A stretch of 64,000 bases of DNA, taken from an uncultured Oscillospiraceae bacterium (lineage in GTDB: Bacteria > Bacillota > Clostridia > Oscillospirales > Oscillospiraceae). The stretch lies in contig CANQXK010000001.1 of assembly GCA_947627715.1 (NCBI GenBank), forward strand, positions 124,001 through 188,000. Reading direction: 5' to 3'. The position numbers were made by a program, and so were the translations under genes. Below, one piece after another: positions 1 through 7,845 of this stretch. The number at the start of each line of letters is the position of its first letter. Position 1 is the first letter of the stretch. The notes beneath the pieces are model-generated. The model ran no database searches. It saw nothing but the letters and a program-made list of their open reading frames with translations, and was not told the DNA's origin.

Positions 1-219
1 TATACTGCGCCCGGCGGAAGGCTCGTATACTCCACGTGTACCATCCTCCGGCGGGAGAACGAGGACGTTGTGCGCGCGTTTTTGGATCAGGTCGCGGGCT
101 TTGAGCCGGAGGCGTTTACGCTGCCGGAGCCGCTTGGCAGACAGGAGGGCTGGGGGGTCATCCTTCCCGCCGAAGGTGGTACGGACGGATTTTTTATATG
201 TGTTCTGCGGAAAAAATGA
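1..219 (+). CDS. rsmB: 16S rRNA (cytosine-C5) methyltransferase RsmB, C-terminal fragment
   Basis: The reading frame is open from the window edge and ends at TGA 217-219. The 72 visible residues contain LVYSTCTI followed by RRENEDVV, then near the end a DGFF segment. These are typical of the C-terminal catalytic part of RsmB/Sun-type m5C methyltransferases, where the Cys of the STC motif is catalytic. The enzyme methylates C967 of 16S rRNA in the cytoplasm. Its stop overlaps the rlmN start (ATGA), which is the usual Firmicutes order rsmB-rlmN-stp-prkC-rsgA and supports the call. The N-terminal domains lie outside the window. Confidence 0.88.
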   Translation, partial: YTAPGGRLVYSTCTILRRENEDVVRAFLDQVAGFEPEAFTLPEPLGRQEGWGVILPAEGGTDGFFICVLRKK

Positions 220-1262
220 CAGAAAAACTGAATAGGGAAGATATAAAATCATTGTTGCCGGAGGAGCTTGACGCGGCGCTGAGGGCGATGGGGGAGCCGG
301 CCTTCCGGGCAAAGCAGGTCTTTCGCTGGCTCAACGTCCCGGCGGCGAGCTTCGACGAGATGACAAATCTTCCAAAGGCCCTCCGGGAGAAGCTTGCGGA
401 GCGGTTCTATTTGACCGCCCCCGCCGTGGAGCGAAAGCAAGTCTCCGCCCTGGACGGAACGGTCAAGTATCTCTGGCGGTTAAACGACGGGAACCATGTG
501 GAGAGCGTGGTCATGCGCTACGAGCACGGCAACACCGTCTGCGTGTCCAGCGAGGTGGGCTGCCCGATGGGGTGCGCCTTCTGCGCCTCCACCATCGGAG
601 GGAAGGTGCGGAACCTCGCGGCCTCCGAGATCCTGGACCAGGTTCTGTGGGCGCAGAAGGATTCGGAGCTGAAAATTTCCAACATCGTCCTCATGGGGAT
701 CGGGGAGCCGCTGGACAACTTTGACAACGTGGTGCGGTTTCTGAAGCTCGTTAACGACCCCGGCGGCATGAACATCGGGATGCGCCATATCTCCCTTTCC
801 ACCTGCGGAATCGTTGAAAAGATTGACAAACTGGCCTCTCTTGCGTTACAATTAACGTTATCGGTATCTCTTCATGCGCCGGACAACGAGACGAGGTCGA
901 AGATCATGCCGGTGAACCGCGCCTGGGATGTGGACACGCTCCTGGCCGCCTGCCGGCGGTATTTTGAGCGCACGGGCAGGCGGATCTCCTTTGAGTACGC
1001 CATGATCAGGGACGTGAACGACACGCCCTTCCACGCAAAGCTCCTTGCGGACAAGCTGGAGGGGACGGGGTCCCACGTGAATCTGATCCCCCTCAACGAC
1101 GTGCCGGAGAGCGGGCTTCGCCCCTCGACGCCGGAGACGATGAGGGCTTTCATCGGAACGCTGGAGAAGAGGAACATCAACGTCACCGTGCGGCGTAAGC
1201 TGGGTCCCGACATCGAGGCGAGCTGCGGACAGCTTCGGCGCGAGAGAGAAGAATTGAGGTGA
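216..1262 (+). CDS. rlmN: Dual-specificity rRNA/tRNA adenine-C2 methyltransferase RlmN (radical SAM)
   Basis: Radical SAM enzyme that methylates C2 of A2503 in 23S rRNA and A37 in some tRNAs. The 348-residue protein has the family's CxxxCxxC iron-sulfur motif (CPMGCAFC, Cys116, 120, 123), the GIGEPL segment, and a C-terminal SCGQL segment with the conserved Cys near residue 337 that is used as methyl carrier. Length is normal. I start it at ATG 216, which overlaps the rsmB stop as ATGA. An in-frame ATG at 198 would extend it by six residues into rsmB and is less likely. It is followed without a gap by the PP2C phosphatase gene. Confidence 0.95.
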   Translation: MTEKLNREDIKSLLPEELDAALRAMGEPAFRAKQVFRWLNVPAASFDEMTNLPKALREKLAERFYLTAPAVERKQVSALDGTVKYLWRLNDGNHVESVVMRYEHGNTVCVSSEVGCPMGCAFCASTIGGKVRNLAASEILDQVLWAQKDSELKISNIVLMGIGEPLDNFDNVVRFLKLVNDPGGMNIGMRHISLSTCGIVEKIDKLASLALQLTLSVSLHAPDNETRSKIMPVNRAWDVDTLLAACRRYFERTGRRISFEYAMIRDVNDTPFHAKLLADKLEGTGSHVNLIPLNDVPESGLRPSTPETMRAFIGTLEKRNINVTVRRKLGPDIEASCGQLRREREELR

Positions 1263-1267
1263 GACCT

Positions 1268-2002
1268 ATGGACTCCTGGGCCATTACGGACAAGGGCCGG
1301 GTGAGAAAGTCAAATCAGGACGCCTGCTTCCTCCACAGGGAGGACGATTCCGACTCGGCGGTGCTGCTGGTTTGCGACGGCATGGGCGGCCATAACGCGG
1401 GGAACGTGGCAAGCTCCCTGGCGGCCACCGTCTTTGCCGGGGAGGTCAAGGAGGGTCTTGCCAACGCCAGAGTCACCGGGGCCGTCTGCACGCTTATGAA
1501 AAGCGCCCTTCGCGTCGCCAATTCCTCCGTCTACAAGCTGGGCCTTGCCGACGCGGACTGCAACGGCATGGGGACCACCATGGTGTCGGCTGTGGTCATC
1601 GGGCCGGACGCCACGGTGATGAACGTGGGCGACAGCAGGGCGTATCATATGAGCGAGGGGCTTCTTCGCCAGATCACCCGCGACCACTCGGTGGTCGAGG
1701 ATATGATAGAGCGCGGGGAGATCACAAGGGAGCAGTCCCGTCTCCACCCGCGAAAGAATCTGATCACAAGGGCCGTGGGGACTTCAAAGGACGTGGAGGC
1801 GGACTTTTTCTCCTTGACGCTGAAAAAGGGCGACACGCTCCTGCTCTGCTCCGACGGGCTGACCAACGTGGTCACGGACGAGGAGCTTGCCAGAACGCTG
1901 ACCACGGCGGAGAACGCCGAGTCCGCCTGCCGGATCCTTTTGGAGATGGCGCTGACGATGGGCGCCCCGGACAATGTGACCGTGGTGGTGCTGAGGCGCT
2001 GA
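1268..2002 (+). CDS. PP2C-family Ser/Thr protein phosphatase (Stp/PrpC)
   Basis: A 244-residue cytoplasmic metal-dependent phosphatase that reverses the action of the neighbouring PASTA kinase. The classic PP2C blocks are all visible: a start like DKGRVRKSNQDA, then VCDGMGGHNAG, the NVGDSRAY strand, the RDHS/V helix and the C-terminal GAPDNVTVV motif with metal-binding Asp. ATG 1268 is preferred because AGGTGAG lies five bases upstream. A GTG at 1259 is in frame but overlaps the rlmN stop and has no comparable ribosome binding site. The pair phosphatase-kinase followed by rsgA matches prpC-prkC-cpgA of Bacillus subtilis. Confidence 0.94.
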   Translation: MDSWAITDKGRVRKSNQDACFLHREDDSDSAVLLVCDGMGGHNAGNVASSLAATVFAGEVKEGLANARVTGAVCTLMKSALRVANSSVYKLGLADADCNGMGTTMVSAVVIGPDATVMNVGDSRAYHMSEGLLRQITRDHSVVEDMIERGEITREQSRLHPRKNLITRAVGTSKDVEADFFSLTLKKGDTLLLCSDGLTNVVTDEELARTLTTAENAESACRILLEMALTMGAPDNVTVVVLRR

Positions 2003-2040
2003 CCGCTTTTATCCCATAACGCGCTTGGGAGGTAAGAACC

Positions 2041-3966
2041 ATGGAAGATATGTATATCGGAAGGACCCTGGACGACAGGTATGAGATCTTAGAGAAGATC
2101 GGCTCCGGCGGTATGGCCGTGGTGTTTAAGGCGTTGGATCACAGGCTGAACCGCTTTGTGGCCATCAAGATCCTGAAGGCTGATCTTGCCCAGGACCCCG
2201 ATCTGCGCCGGCGCTTTCACGCCGAGAGCCAGGCGGTGGCCATGCTGTCACACCCGAATATCGTGTCGGTCTATGACGTGAACCACTCCGACGGGGTGGA
2301 CTATATCGTCATGGAGCTGATCGAGGGCATCACCCTGAAGCAGTACATAAACCGCAAGGGGATCCTCAACTGGAAGGAAGCCCTCCATTTCACCACGCAG
2401 ATCGTCAAGGCGCTGGAGCACGCCCACTCCAGAGGGATCATCCACCGGGACATCAAGCCCCACAACATCATGATCCTGAAGGACGGCAACGTGAAGGTGG
2501 CCGATTTCGGAATCGCAAGGCTGCTCACCACGCAAAATACCTTGACGCAGCAGACGCTGGGTTCCGTCCACTATATCTCCCCCGAGCAGGCCAAGGGGGG
2601 CGCCGCCGACACCAGGAGCGACCTCTATTCCGTGGGCGTGGTGATGTATGAGATGCTCACCTCCCGCCTCCCCTTTGAGGGGGATTCGCCGGTTTCCATC
2701 GCCATTCAGCACATCTCCTCCGTGCCCCTTCAGCCCAGGGAGATAAACCCCGACATCCCCGTGGGCCTTGAGGAGATCACCATGAAGGCCATGGACCCCA
2801 ATATCAACACGCGCTACCAGTCCGCCGCAGAGATGATCGCGGACCTGGAGGATTTCAGAAAGAACCCCTCAGTCCGCTTCAACTACTCCGCCATCCCCTC
2901 CATGGCCGACGATATGGACGCCACCAGGTCCCTGACCTCGGTGCGGAACGTGTCCGGGCTTGAGGCCGCCAGAAGGCGCGTCAGCGGCAACGGGGCGACG
3001 CGCAACCGGGTCACGCCGGAGGAGTTTCGTGAGAACAGGCGCAAGGCCAAACGCAACACCATGCTGGTGGGCATTTTCTGCATCATCATCCTCCTGGTGT
3101 TTCTCTTCTGGGCCATGTGGGAGTATTTCCTGAAGGACCTCCTTCTTCCCCAAGAGGAGGATAAGATCTCCATTTCCAACTTCGTGGGCGCCATGTACGA
3201 CGCGGTGGTGAACAACGAGGATTATCTGAGATATTATATCTTTGATCCGCCCAAGTACGACTACGAGTCCACAAATCCCGAAGGGTACATCCTGAAGCAG
3301 GACCCCGCTTACGGGCGGAGCATGACGCTGACGGAGGAGAAGATACACGTCACCCTCACCATTGCCGCCGGCAAGGAGGAGGTGCTGATGCCCTATCTCA
3401 TCAACAAGGACTACCGCGACGCCAGGACCATTCTGGAGGGGTACAGGCTCAATCTGAAAATCAACTGCGAACCCAAGGCCCACGACTCGTACACCCCGGA
3501 CTATGTGTTTGAGCAGTACCCGGAGGCCGATACGCCGCTCACCGAGGGAATGACCATCACCCTCAGCTACTCCACGGGGCCGGATATTCCCATGGTCCCG
3601 GTGCCAGACCTTAAAAACCTGACCGAGGCCACCGCCATTCAGAAGCTGGAGGCGGTCAACCTCAAGGGCAAAAAGGTGGAGGAATTCAACTCCGACGTTG
3701 CCAAGGGGCGCGTGTTCCAGCAGAGCGTCGATCCCCAGAACGAGGTGGAGATCGGTACGGAGATCGTCTTCTACATCTCCCTGGGTCCTGAGCCGCAGGA
3801 CGAACCCCCGGAGACCTTCCCGCCCCAGACCATCCCGCCAGAGACGGGTCCGGGAACAGGCGGCGAGAGCGGTAACCCCGGCGGGGAGGAGACGGCTCCC
3901 GGCGGCGGGGAAGGCGAAGGCGGCATGATCGACGAAGGCGGGGAGGGGATCCTTCCCAGTGGCTGA
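2041..3966 (+). CDS. prkC: PASTA-domain Ser/Thr protein kinase (PrkC/PknB/Stk type)
   Basis: Membrane-anchored Hanks-type kinase of 641 residues. The cytoplasmic kinase domain (about 14-275) has a GSGGMA glycine loop, Lys43 in VAIKIL, catalytic HRDIKPHN with Asp137, and DFG at Asp155. A basic juxtamembrane stretch is followed by one hydrophobic segment (about 340-362). Outside are three PASTA-like units (about 380-590), the family's muropeptide/beta-lactam sensing module, the first being the most diverged. The end is an unusual Pro/Gly/Glu-rich low-complexity tail of about 50 residues. The start has a GGGAGGT ribosome binding site. In Firmicutes such kinases sense cell-wall fragments and can trigger spore germination. 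The stop overlaps the rsgA start by eight bases. Confidence 0.95.
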   Translation: MEDMYIGRTLDDRYEILEKIGSGGMAVVFKALDHRLNRFVAIKILKADLAQDPDLRRRFHAESQAVAMLSHPNIVSVYDVNHSDGVDYIVMELIEGITLKQYINRKGILNWKEALHFTTQIVKALEHAHSRGIIHRDIKPHNIMILKDGNVKVADFGIARLLTTQNTLTQQTLGSVHYISPEQAKGGAADTRSDLYSVGVVMYEMLTSRLPFEGDSPVSIAIQHISSVPLQPREINPDIPVGLEEITMKAMDPNINTRYQSAAEMIADLEDFRKNPSVRFNYSAIPSMADDMDATRSLTSVRNVSGLEAARRRVSGNGATRNRVTPEEFRENRRKAKRNTMLVGIFCIIILLVFLFWAMWEYFLKDLLLPQEEDKISISNFVGAMYDAVVNNEDYLRYYIFDPPKYDYESTNPEGYILKQDPAYGRSMTLTEEKIHVTLTIAAGKEEVLMPYLINKDYRDARTILEGYRLNLKINCEPKAHDSYTPDYVFEQYPEADTPLTEGMTITLSYSTGPDIPMVPVPDLKNLTEATAIQKLEAVNLKGKKVEEFNSDVAKGRVFQQSVDPQNEVEIGTEIVFYISLGPEPQDEPPETFPPQTIPPETGPGTGGESGNPGGEETAPGGGEGEGGMIDEGGEGILPSG

Positions 3967-4849
3967 CGGGAGGATAGTGAAGGCCCTCAGCGGCTTCTAC
4001 ACCGTTGAATGCGAAGGGCGGCTCATCTGCTGCCGCGCCCGTGGGAAATTCCGTCACACGGGCCAGACCCCCCTGGTGGGGGACCTGGTGAGCTTTTCGG
4101 AGACAGGCGCGGGGGAAGGCGTCGTGGACGCTATTCTTCCCCGGCGGAACTGCTTCACAAGGCCGCCGATAGCCAATATCGACCAAATGGTGATCGTGGC
4201 CTCCAGAGCCATCCCCAGGACGGACCCCTTCCTCATCGACCGCATGACCGCCATCGCCGTCAGCGCGGGGGCGGAGGTTTTGATCTGCCTCAACAAGGCG
4301 GACGAGGAGGCCGCCGGGGAGCTTTTGGAGATATACACCCTGGCGGGGTTTCGCACCATCGTCACCAGCGCCGTCACAGGCGAGGGGATGGAGGCGCTTC
4401 GGGACGCCCTGCGGGGCCGGTTTTCCGTGTTCACGGGAAATTCGGGCGTGGGAAAATCCAGTATCCTCAACGCCCTCGCCCCGGAGCTTGTCCTCCCCAC
4501 AGGGGAGGTGAGCCAGAAGCTGGGGCGCGGGAAGCACACCACGCGCCACGTGGAGATCTTCAGCCTCCCGGACGGGGCGATGATCGCCGATACGCCGGGG
4601 TTTGCCGCCTTTGACTTAGAGCGGATGGAGCTTGACGACGCGGAAAAGCTCCAATACGTGTTCCCTGATCTTGCCCCATACATAGACGGCTGCCGTTTCG
4701 TGGGCTGTTCCCACGTCAGGGAGCAGGGCTGCGCGGTGCTTGAGGCGGTACGGGAAGGCAGGATCGCGCCCTCCCGCCACAGAAGCTATGTGCGGCTCTA
4801 TGAGCAGCTCAAATCGGTGAACGAGTGGGACCGAAAGAAAACGCAATAA
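3959..4849 (+). CDS. rsgA: Ribosome small-subunit-dependent GTPase RsgA
   Basis: Circularly permuted GTPase that helps mature the 30S subunit. The 296-residue protein shows an N-terminal OB-fold region, then the permuted motif order: NKAD (G4), FTGNSGVGKSSILN (G1) and DTPGF (G3). A zinc-binding tail follows with Cys, Cys, His and Cys in CRFVGCSHVREQGC. The start is GTG 3959, inside the end of the kinase gene and preceded by a GGGAGGGG sequence, so translation is coupled. In B. subtilis the orthologue is a kinase substrate, which fits the linkage. The rpe and thiN genes that often follow are absent here. Confidence 0.95.
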   Translation: MADGRIVKALSGFYTVECEGRLICCRARGKFRHTGQTPLVGDLVSFSETGAGEGVVDAILPRRNCFTRPPIANIDQMVIVASRAIPRTDPFLIDRMTAIAVSAGAEVLICLNKADEEAAGELLEIYTLAGFRTIVTSAVTGEGMEALRDALRGRFSVFTGNSGVGKSSILNALAPELVLPTGEVSQKLGRGKHTTRHVEIFSLPDGAMIADTPGFAAFDLERMELDDAEKLQYVFPDLAPYIDGCRFVGCSHVREQGCAVLEAVREGRIAPSRHRSYVRLYEQLKSVNEWDRKKTQ

Positions 4850-4883
4850 GCGACGCGCGGGGTTTCCCGCACGTTCCCCTTTG

Positions 4884-4946
4884 TCGGAAAAGGCCATGGG
4901 CCTTTTCCGACAGGTTGCGACGCGCGGAATTTTCCGCGCGTTTTTT
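4884..4946 (+). terminator. Tandem hairpins ending the rlmN-rsgA operon
   Basis: Two inverted repeats lie just after rsgA. The first is 12 bp per arm (TCGGAAAAGGCC, 4884-4895, against 4899-4910). The second is a textbook intrinsic terminator: CGCGCGGAA (4921-4929) paired with TTCCGCGCG (4932-4940), followed by six T residues. Confidence 0.85.
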
Positions 4947-4994
4947 GCGTCCCTCCGGCATATACTGGGGTGACTTTGTTGGGAGGGCGGACTT

Positions 4995-5144
4995 ATGAAA
5001 AGGAAAAACAGGACGATCGGGGGGATCATCGCGGCCGCCGGAGTGATGGTGGTGCTGTCGCTGGTTCTGCCCACGTCGTTTTGGTGGTTTGTGCTTGGGA
5101 TCTTCCTCATTTGTGTGGGAATCAGCGTGATGCGCCGGTGCTGA
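4995..5144 (+). CDS. Small two-segment membrane protein, unknown function
   Basis: A 49-residue protein with a basic start (MKRKNR) and two hydrophobic stretches (about 8-25 and 29-45) ending in MRRC. GGGAGGGCGG sits just upstream of the ATG at correct spacing, so translation looks real. It lies alone between the rsgA terminator and the SPOCS/LysM spore gene. A CATATACT sequence at 4959-4966 resembles a mother-cell sigma-E -10 element, but I see no good -35. I do not recognise a named family. Its position next to a sporulation gene hints at a spore role, which is inference only. Confidence 0.7.
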   Translation: MKRKNRTIGGIIAAAGVMVVLSLVLPTSFWWFVLGIFLICVGISVMRRC

Positions 5145-5216
5145 GGTTCTACGGGGAGGACAAAGCTAATATACTCTCCATGTCAAGGACAATAAACCTG
5201 TTAGGAGAGTATTTTT

Positions 5217-6728
5217 ATGAATATAGACCTGAAAGCCGAAAAAAACTGCTTTGTTAAACGCATATTCAAGGGGCGCATGACCCGCGAGGAGACAGCGGAA
5301 GTCATCGTGCCGGACGCGCTGCCGGACATCCTGCGGATTCTGGACACGGACGGGTATATGTGCCTTCGGGGCAAGGATTCCGCCGACGGGCGCGTCACGG
5401 TGTCCGGCATGGCGGAGATCACGGTGCTCTACGTGCCGGAGTCCGGCGCGGGGGTGCGGAGAGTGACGGCGTCCATCCCCATGGAGCTTGAGGGGGAGGG
5501 GCCGGACATCTCCTCCGACTGCCTCATCACCGCGACCCTGGCCCTTGTGGGCGCTGACAGCAGGACGGTGAACCCCCGCAAGCTGGTGGTCCGCGCCGAG
5601 TGCTGCTGCGACGTCTCCCTGTACGTGCCGGAGAGCGCCTATCTCACCTCCGCCAGGGAGCACGAGGGGCTTTATTTCAGAACGGAGAGCCGGACGCTGC
5701 GCCTGCCGGTCTCCGTGACCGAGAAGACATTTGTATTCACCGACGAGGAAAGCCTTGGCGAGCCGGACGCCCCGGTGGAGGAGGTGCTGGAGTGCGTGAC
5801 CCACTTGAAGCTTGAAAGCGCCAAGCCCGTGGGCAGCCGCGCCGTGGTCAAGGGGTCGGCGGAATCCACCGTCCTCTATGAGGACCGGGAGGGCGGACTG
5901 CGCCGGAAGACCGTCTCCTCGCCGTTTTCGCAGATCGTGGAGACGGACTGCGCAGAGGAGCCGGCGGAGGTGGACGTGGCGCTGATGCTGACGGGCGCGT
6001 ATTTCACAAGGAGCCTGATGGACGAGAGCGGCGGCGATGGGCTGAGCCTTGAGATCCACGCGGTGGCTCAGTGTACCGCTTACGCCGACCAGTCCTTTGA
6101 CATGGTCGCGGACGCCTACAGCGTGCGAAACCCGGTGGAGCTGAAAACGTCCGCGTGCTCCGTGGAGCGGCTGGCGGGACGGGACGCGCAGACGAGGACG
6201 CTCACCGTCTCCATCCCCACGGGGGAGCGCGTCACCTCGGTCCTCTGTCCCTCCGCCCGCGTGACGGGGGTGGGGACCCGCAGCTCAGACGGCGGCAGAA
6301 CGGCGACGGTTTCGGTGTGCGCGTCGGCGATCTATGTGGACCGTGGCGGCGAGCTTCTGTCCGCGTCAAGAAAAGGGGAGCTGGAGTTTCCCCTGATGGA
6401 GGGGGAGGAGATCAGAGCACGGGTGGCGGGGGACGTGAAGGCGTCCGTCACCGACAATTCCGTGGATGTGGAGATCCCGCTGGAGATTTCCAGCACAAAA
6501 TACGAGAACACGCAGCTTTGCGGCGTGGAGAGCGTGGAGCTTTCGGAAAACGAGAGCCTTGACAAATCCGCGCTCCCCGCAGTGACCGTGGTGAGGGGCG
6601 GCCCCTGGGACCTCTGGGAGCTTTCCAAAAAGCACCTGTCCACCCCGGAGCTGATTTTGGAGGCCAGCGGCCTTGAGGCGGGCAGCACGCCGGAGGACAA
6701 CTGCGTTTTGCTGGTGCCCCGTATGTGA
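5217..6728 (+). CDS. SPOCS (DUF3794) and LysM domain protein, SipL-like
   Basis: A 503-residue protein starting at an ATG behind TTAGGAGAG. The N-terminal two thirds contain repeated beta-rich units of the DUF3794/SPOCS type (for example the TAEVIVPDALPDILRILD start and later IPTGERVTS and VEIPLEISS segments). The last 45 or so residues form a LysM-like module (WDLWELSKKHLSTPELIL, then NCVLLVPRM). This arrangement is that of SipL, the protein that links the clostridial coat morphogenetic ATPase SpoIVA to the forespore surface. No signal peptide is present, consistent with mother-cell cytoplasm. SPOCS proteins have several paralogues per genome, so I leave the symbol empty. It ends at the 6758-6784 terminator. 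Confidence 0.85.
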   Translation: MNIDLKAEKNCFVKRIFKGRMTREETAEVIVPDALPDILRILDTDGYMCLRGKDSADGRVTVSGMAEITVLYVPESGAGVRRVTASIPMELEGEGPDISSDCLITATLALVGADSRTVNPRKLVVRAECCCDVSLYVPESAYLTSAREHEGLYFRTESRTLRLPVSVTEKTFVFTDEESLGEPDAPVEEVLECVTHLKLESAKPVGSRAVVKGSAESTVLYEDREGGLRRKTVSSPFSQIVETDCAEEPAEVDVALMLTGAYFTRSLMDESGGDGLSLEIHAVAQCTAYADQSFDMVADAYSVRNPVELKTSACSVERLAGRDAQTRTLTVSIPTGERVTSVLCPSARVTGVGTRSSDGGRTATVSVCASAIYVDRGGELLSASRKGELEFPLMEGEEIRARVAGDVKASVTDNSVDVEIPLEISSTKYENTQLCGVESVELSENESLDKSALPAVTVVRGGPWDLWELSKKHLSTPELILEASGLEAGSTPEDNCVLLVPRM

Positions 6729-6757
6729 AAAAGCCCCGCGAGGGCGGCAAATATGTA

Positions 6758-6784
6758 GGCCGGAGATACGCTCTCCGGCCTTTT
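6758..6784 (+). terminator. Intrinsic terminator after the SPOCS/LysM gene
   Basis: Perfect nine-base arms GGCCGGAGA (6758-6766) and TCTCCGGCC (6772-6780) with a five-base loop and TTTT. It lies between two convergent genes and may also slow transcription of the minus-strand peptide gene ending at 6786. Confidence 0.85.
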
Positions 6785-6785
6785 G

Positions 6786-6902
6786 TCAGTGCTGGTTCTG
6801 CTGGTTATTATTGTTATTCTGCTGATTGTTCTGCTGGTTGTTCTGCTGCTGGTTGTTGCGGTTGTTCTGCTGCTGCTGCTGATTGTTCTTCTGGTTGTTC
6901 AT
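6786..6902 (-). CDS. Asn/Gln-rich 38-residue peptide, candidate spore protein
   Basis: A short reverse-strand gene too small for usual gene calling. The product is 38 residues, of which 34 are Asn or Gln; the rest are Met, Lys, Arg and a final His. The start ATG (6902) is preceded by AGGAGGTGA at ideal spacing, a near-perfect match to the 16S rRNA tail, and by GTATA-N18-CATAATA, which matches my recollection of the forespore sigma-G consensus. The stop lies two bases from the terminator at 6758-6784. Known gamma-type small spore proteins (SspE-like) are also Gln/Asn-rich amino-acid reserves, but they are longer and carry repeats not seen here. Function is therefore open; a tandem-repeat artefact is the alternative. 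Confidence 0.68.
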   Translation of the reverse strand: MNNQKNNQQQQQNNRNNQQQNNQQNNQQNNNNNQQNQH

Positions 6903-6927
6903 TGCATTTCACCTCCTGAGGTGATTT

Positions 6928-6957
6928 TATTATGGCTCAAAAAAACGCGGAATATAC
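6928..6957 (-). promoter_or_regulatory. Sigma-G-like promoter for the Asn/Gln-rich peptide
   Basis: Read on the minus strand: GTATA (6957-6953), an 18-base spacer, then CATAATA (6934-6928). This fits GHATR-N18-CATWHTA, the B. subtilis sigma-G pattern as I remember it. The start site would fall near 6921, just ahead of the ribosome binding site at 6909-6917. Confidence 0.5.
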
Positions 6958-6958
6958 G

Positions 6959-6987
6959 TTGCAAATTCTTCGGACTTATGATATACT
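6959..6987 (+). promoter_or_regulatory. Sigma-A promoter of yebC
   Basis: TTGCAA (6959-6964), 17-base spacer, TATACT (6982-6987). Transcription would begin near 6994, which rules out longer in-frame starts at 6932 or 6983 and supports translation from ATG 7022. Confidence 0.8.
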
Positions 6988-7021
6988 TTCAATATCTGCG
7001 TATACGGAAGGATGGGATACC

Positions 7022-7759
7022 ATGTCAGGACATTCCAAATGGCATAACATACAAAAGACGAAGGGCGCGGCGGACGCCAAGCGCGCGCAGGCGTTCACCA
7101 AGATCGCCCGCGAGATGATCGTCGCGGTGAAGGAGGGCGGCGGCAGCGCCGACCCGGCCAACAACTCGCGCCTCGCCACGGTCATTGCCAAGGCCAAGGC
7201 CGCCAATATGCCCAACGACAATATCAAGCGGACGCTGGAGAAGGCCGCGGGCAGCGTCGGCGGCGACAACTACGAATCCGTCACCTATGAGGGCTACGGC
7301 CCGGAGGGCGTCGCGGTCATTGTGGACGCTATGACCGACAACCGCAACAGGACCGCCTCTGAGGTCCGCCACCTCTTTGACAAGTACGGCGGGAACATGG
7401 GCGCGGCCGGGTGCGTCAGTTGGTCCTTTACGAAGAAGGGCGTTATCATCATCGACAACGAGGATGAGGACTACGACGAGGACACGGTGATGATGGACGC
7501 GCTGGAGGCGGGGGCCGAGGATATGTCGGCGGAGGGGGAGACCTTCGAGGTCTACACCGCCCCCGACGATTTCCCGGCGGTCCTTGAGGCGCTGGAGGCC
7601 AAGAAGTACAAGTTCGTCTCCGCCCAGGTGGAGATGGTGCCCCAGAACTACGTCAAGCTCACAGACGAAGAGAACATCAAGAAGTTCGAGAAGATGCTGG
7701 AGCTGATGGACGACAACGACGACATTCAGAACGTCTGGCACAACTGGGTGGAGGACTGA
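7022..7759 (+). CDS. yebC: YebC/PmpR-family translation/transcription factor (TACO1 type)
   Basis: A 245-residue protein beginning MSGHSKWHNIQ, the invariant start of this family, followed by the KGAADAKRAQAFTKIAREM helix and two alpha-beta domains. Acidic stretches (DNEDEDYDEDT) are typical. Members have been described as DNA-binding regulators and, more recently, as factors that relieve ribosome stalling at polyproline. Which role applies here cannot be read from sequence. ATG 7022 is chosen because of the SGHSKWHN start, the GGAAGGA ribosome site and the promoter at 6959-6987. It is a single-gene unit ended by the terminator at 7812. Confidence 0.95.
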   Translation: MSGHSKWHNIQKTKGAADAKRAQAFTKIAREMIVAVKEGGGSADPANNSRLATVIAKAKAANMPNDNIKRTLEKAAGSVGGDNYESVTYEGYGPEGVAVIVDAMTDNRNRTASEVRHLFDKYGGNMGAAGCVSWSFTKKGVIIIDNEDEDYDEDTVMMDALEAGAEDMSAEGETFEVYTAPDDFPAVLEALEAKKYKFVSAQVEMVPQNYVKLTDEENIKKFEKMLELMDDNDDIQNVWHNWVED

Positions 7760-7811
7760 AGCGCAAGAGAGGCCCTGCGGACCTGTTTTCGGCTTTTCCT
7801 TTTGATAAACT

Positions 7812-7842
7812 AAAAAACGAGGCCTTTTGGCCTCGTTTTTTT
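7812..7842. terminator. Bidirectional terminator between yebC and rnpB
   Basis: AAAAAACGAGGCC and GGCCTCGTTTTTTT form a long hairpin with A and T tracts on both sides, so it can end yebC on the plus strand and rnpB on the minus strand. Confidence 0.88.
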
Positions 7843-7845
7843 AGG

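Noticed and set aside
3686..4549. Open frame of 287 codons on the minus strand across the prkC/rsgA junction
   Set aside because: Antisense shadow of two conserved genes; no ribosome site or recognisable motif.
6781..6902. Simple tandem repeat of CTG/GTT triplets with no coding role
   Set aside because: The run varies between CTG, GTT and ATT in coding phase, starts behind a perfect ribosome site and ends at a stop next to a terminator, which fits a gene better than slippage alone.
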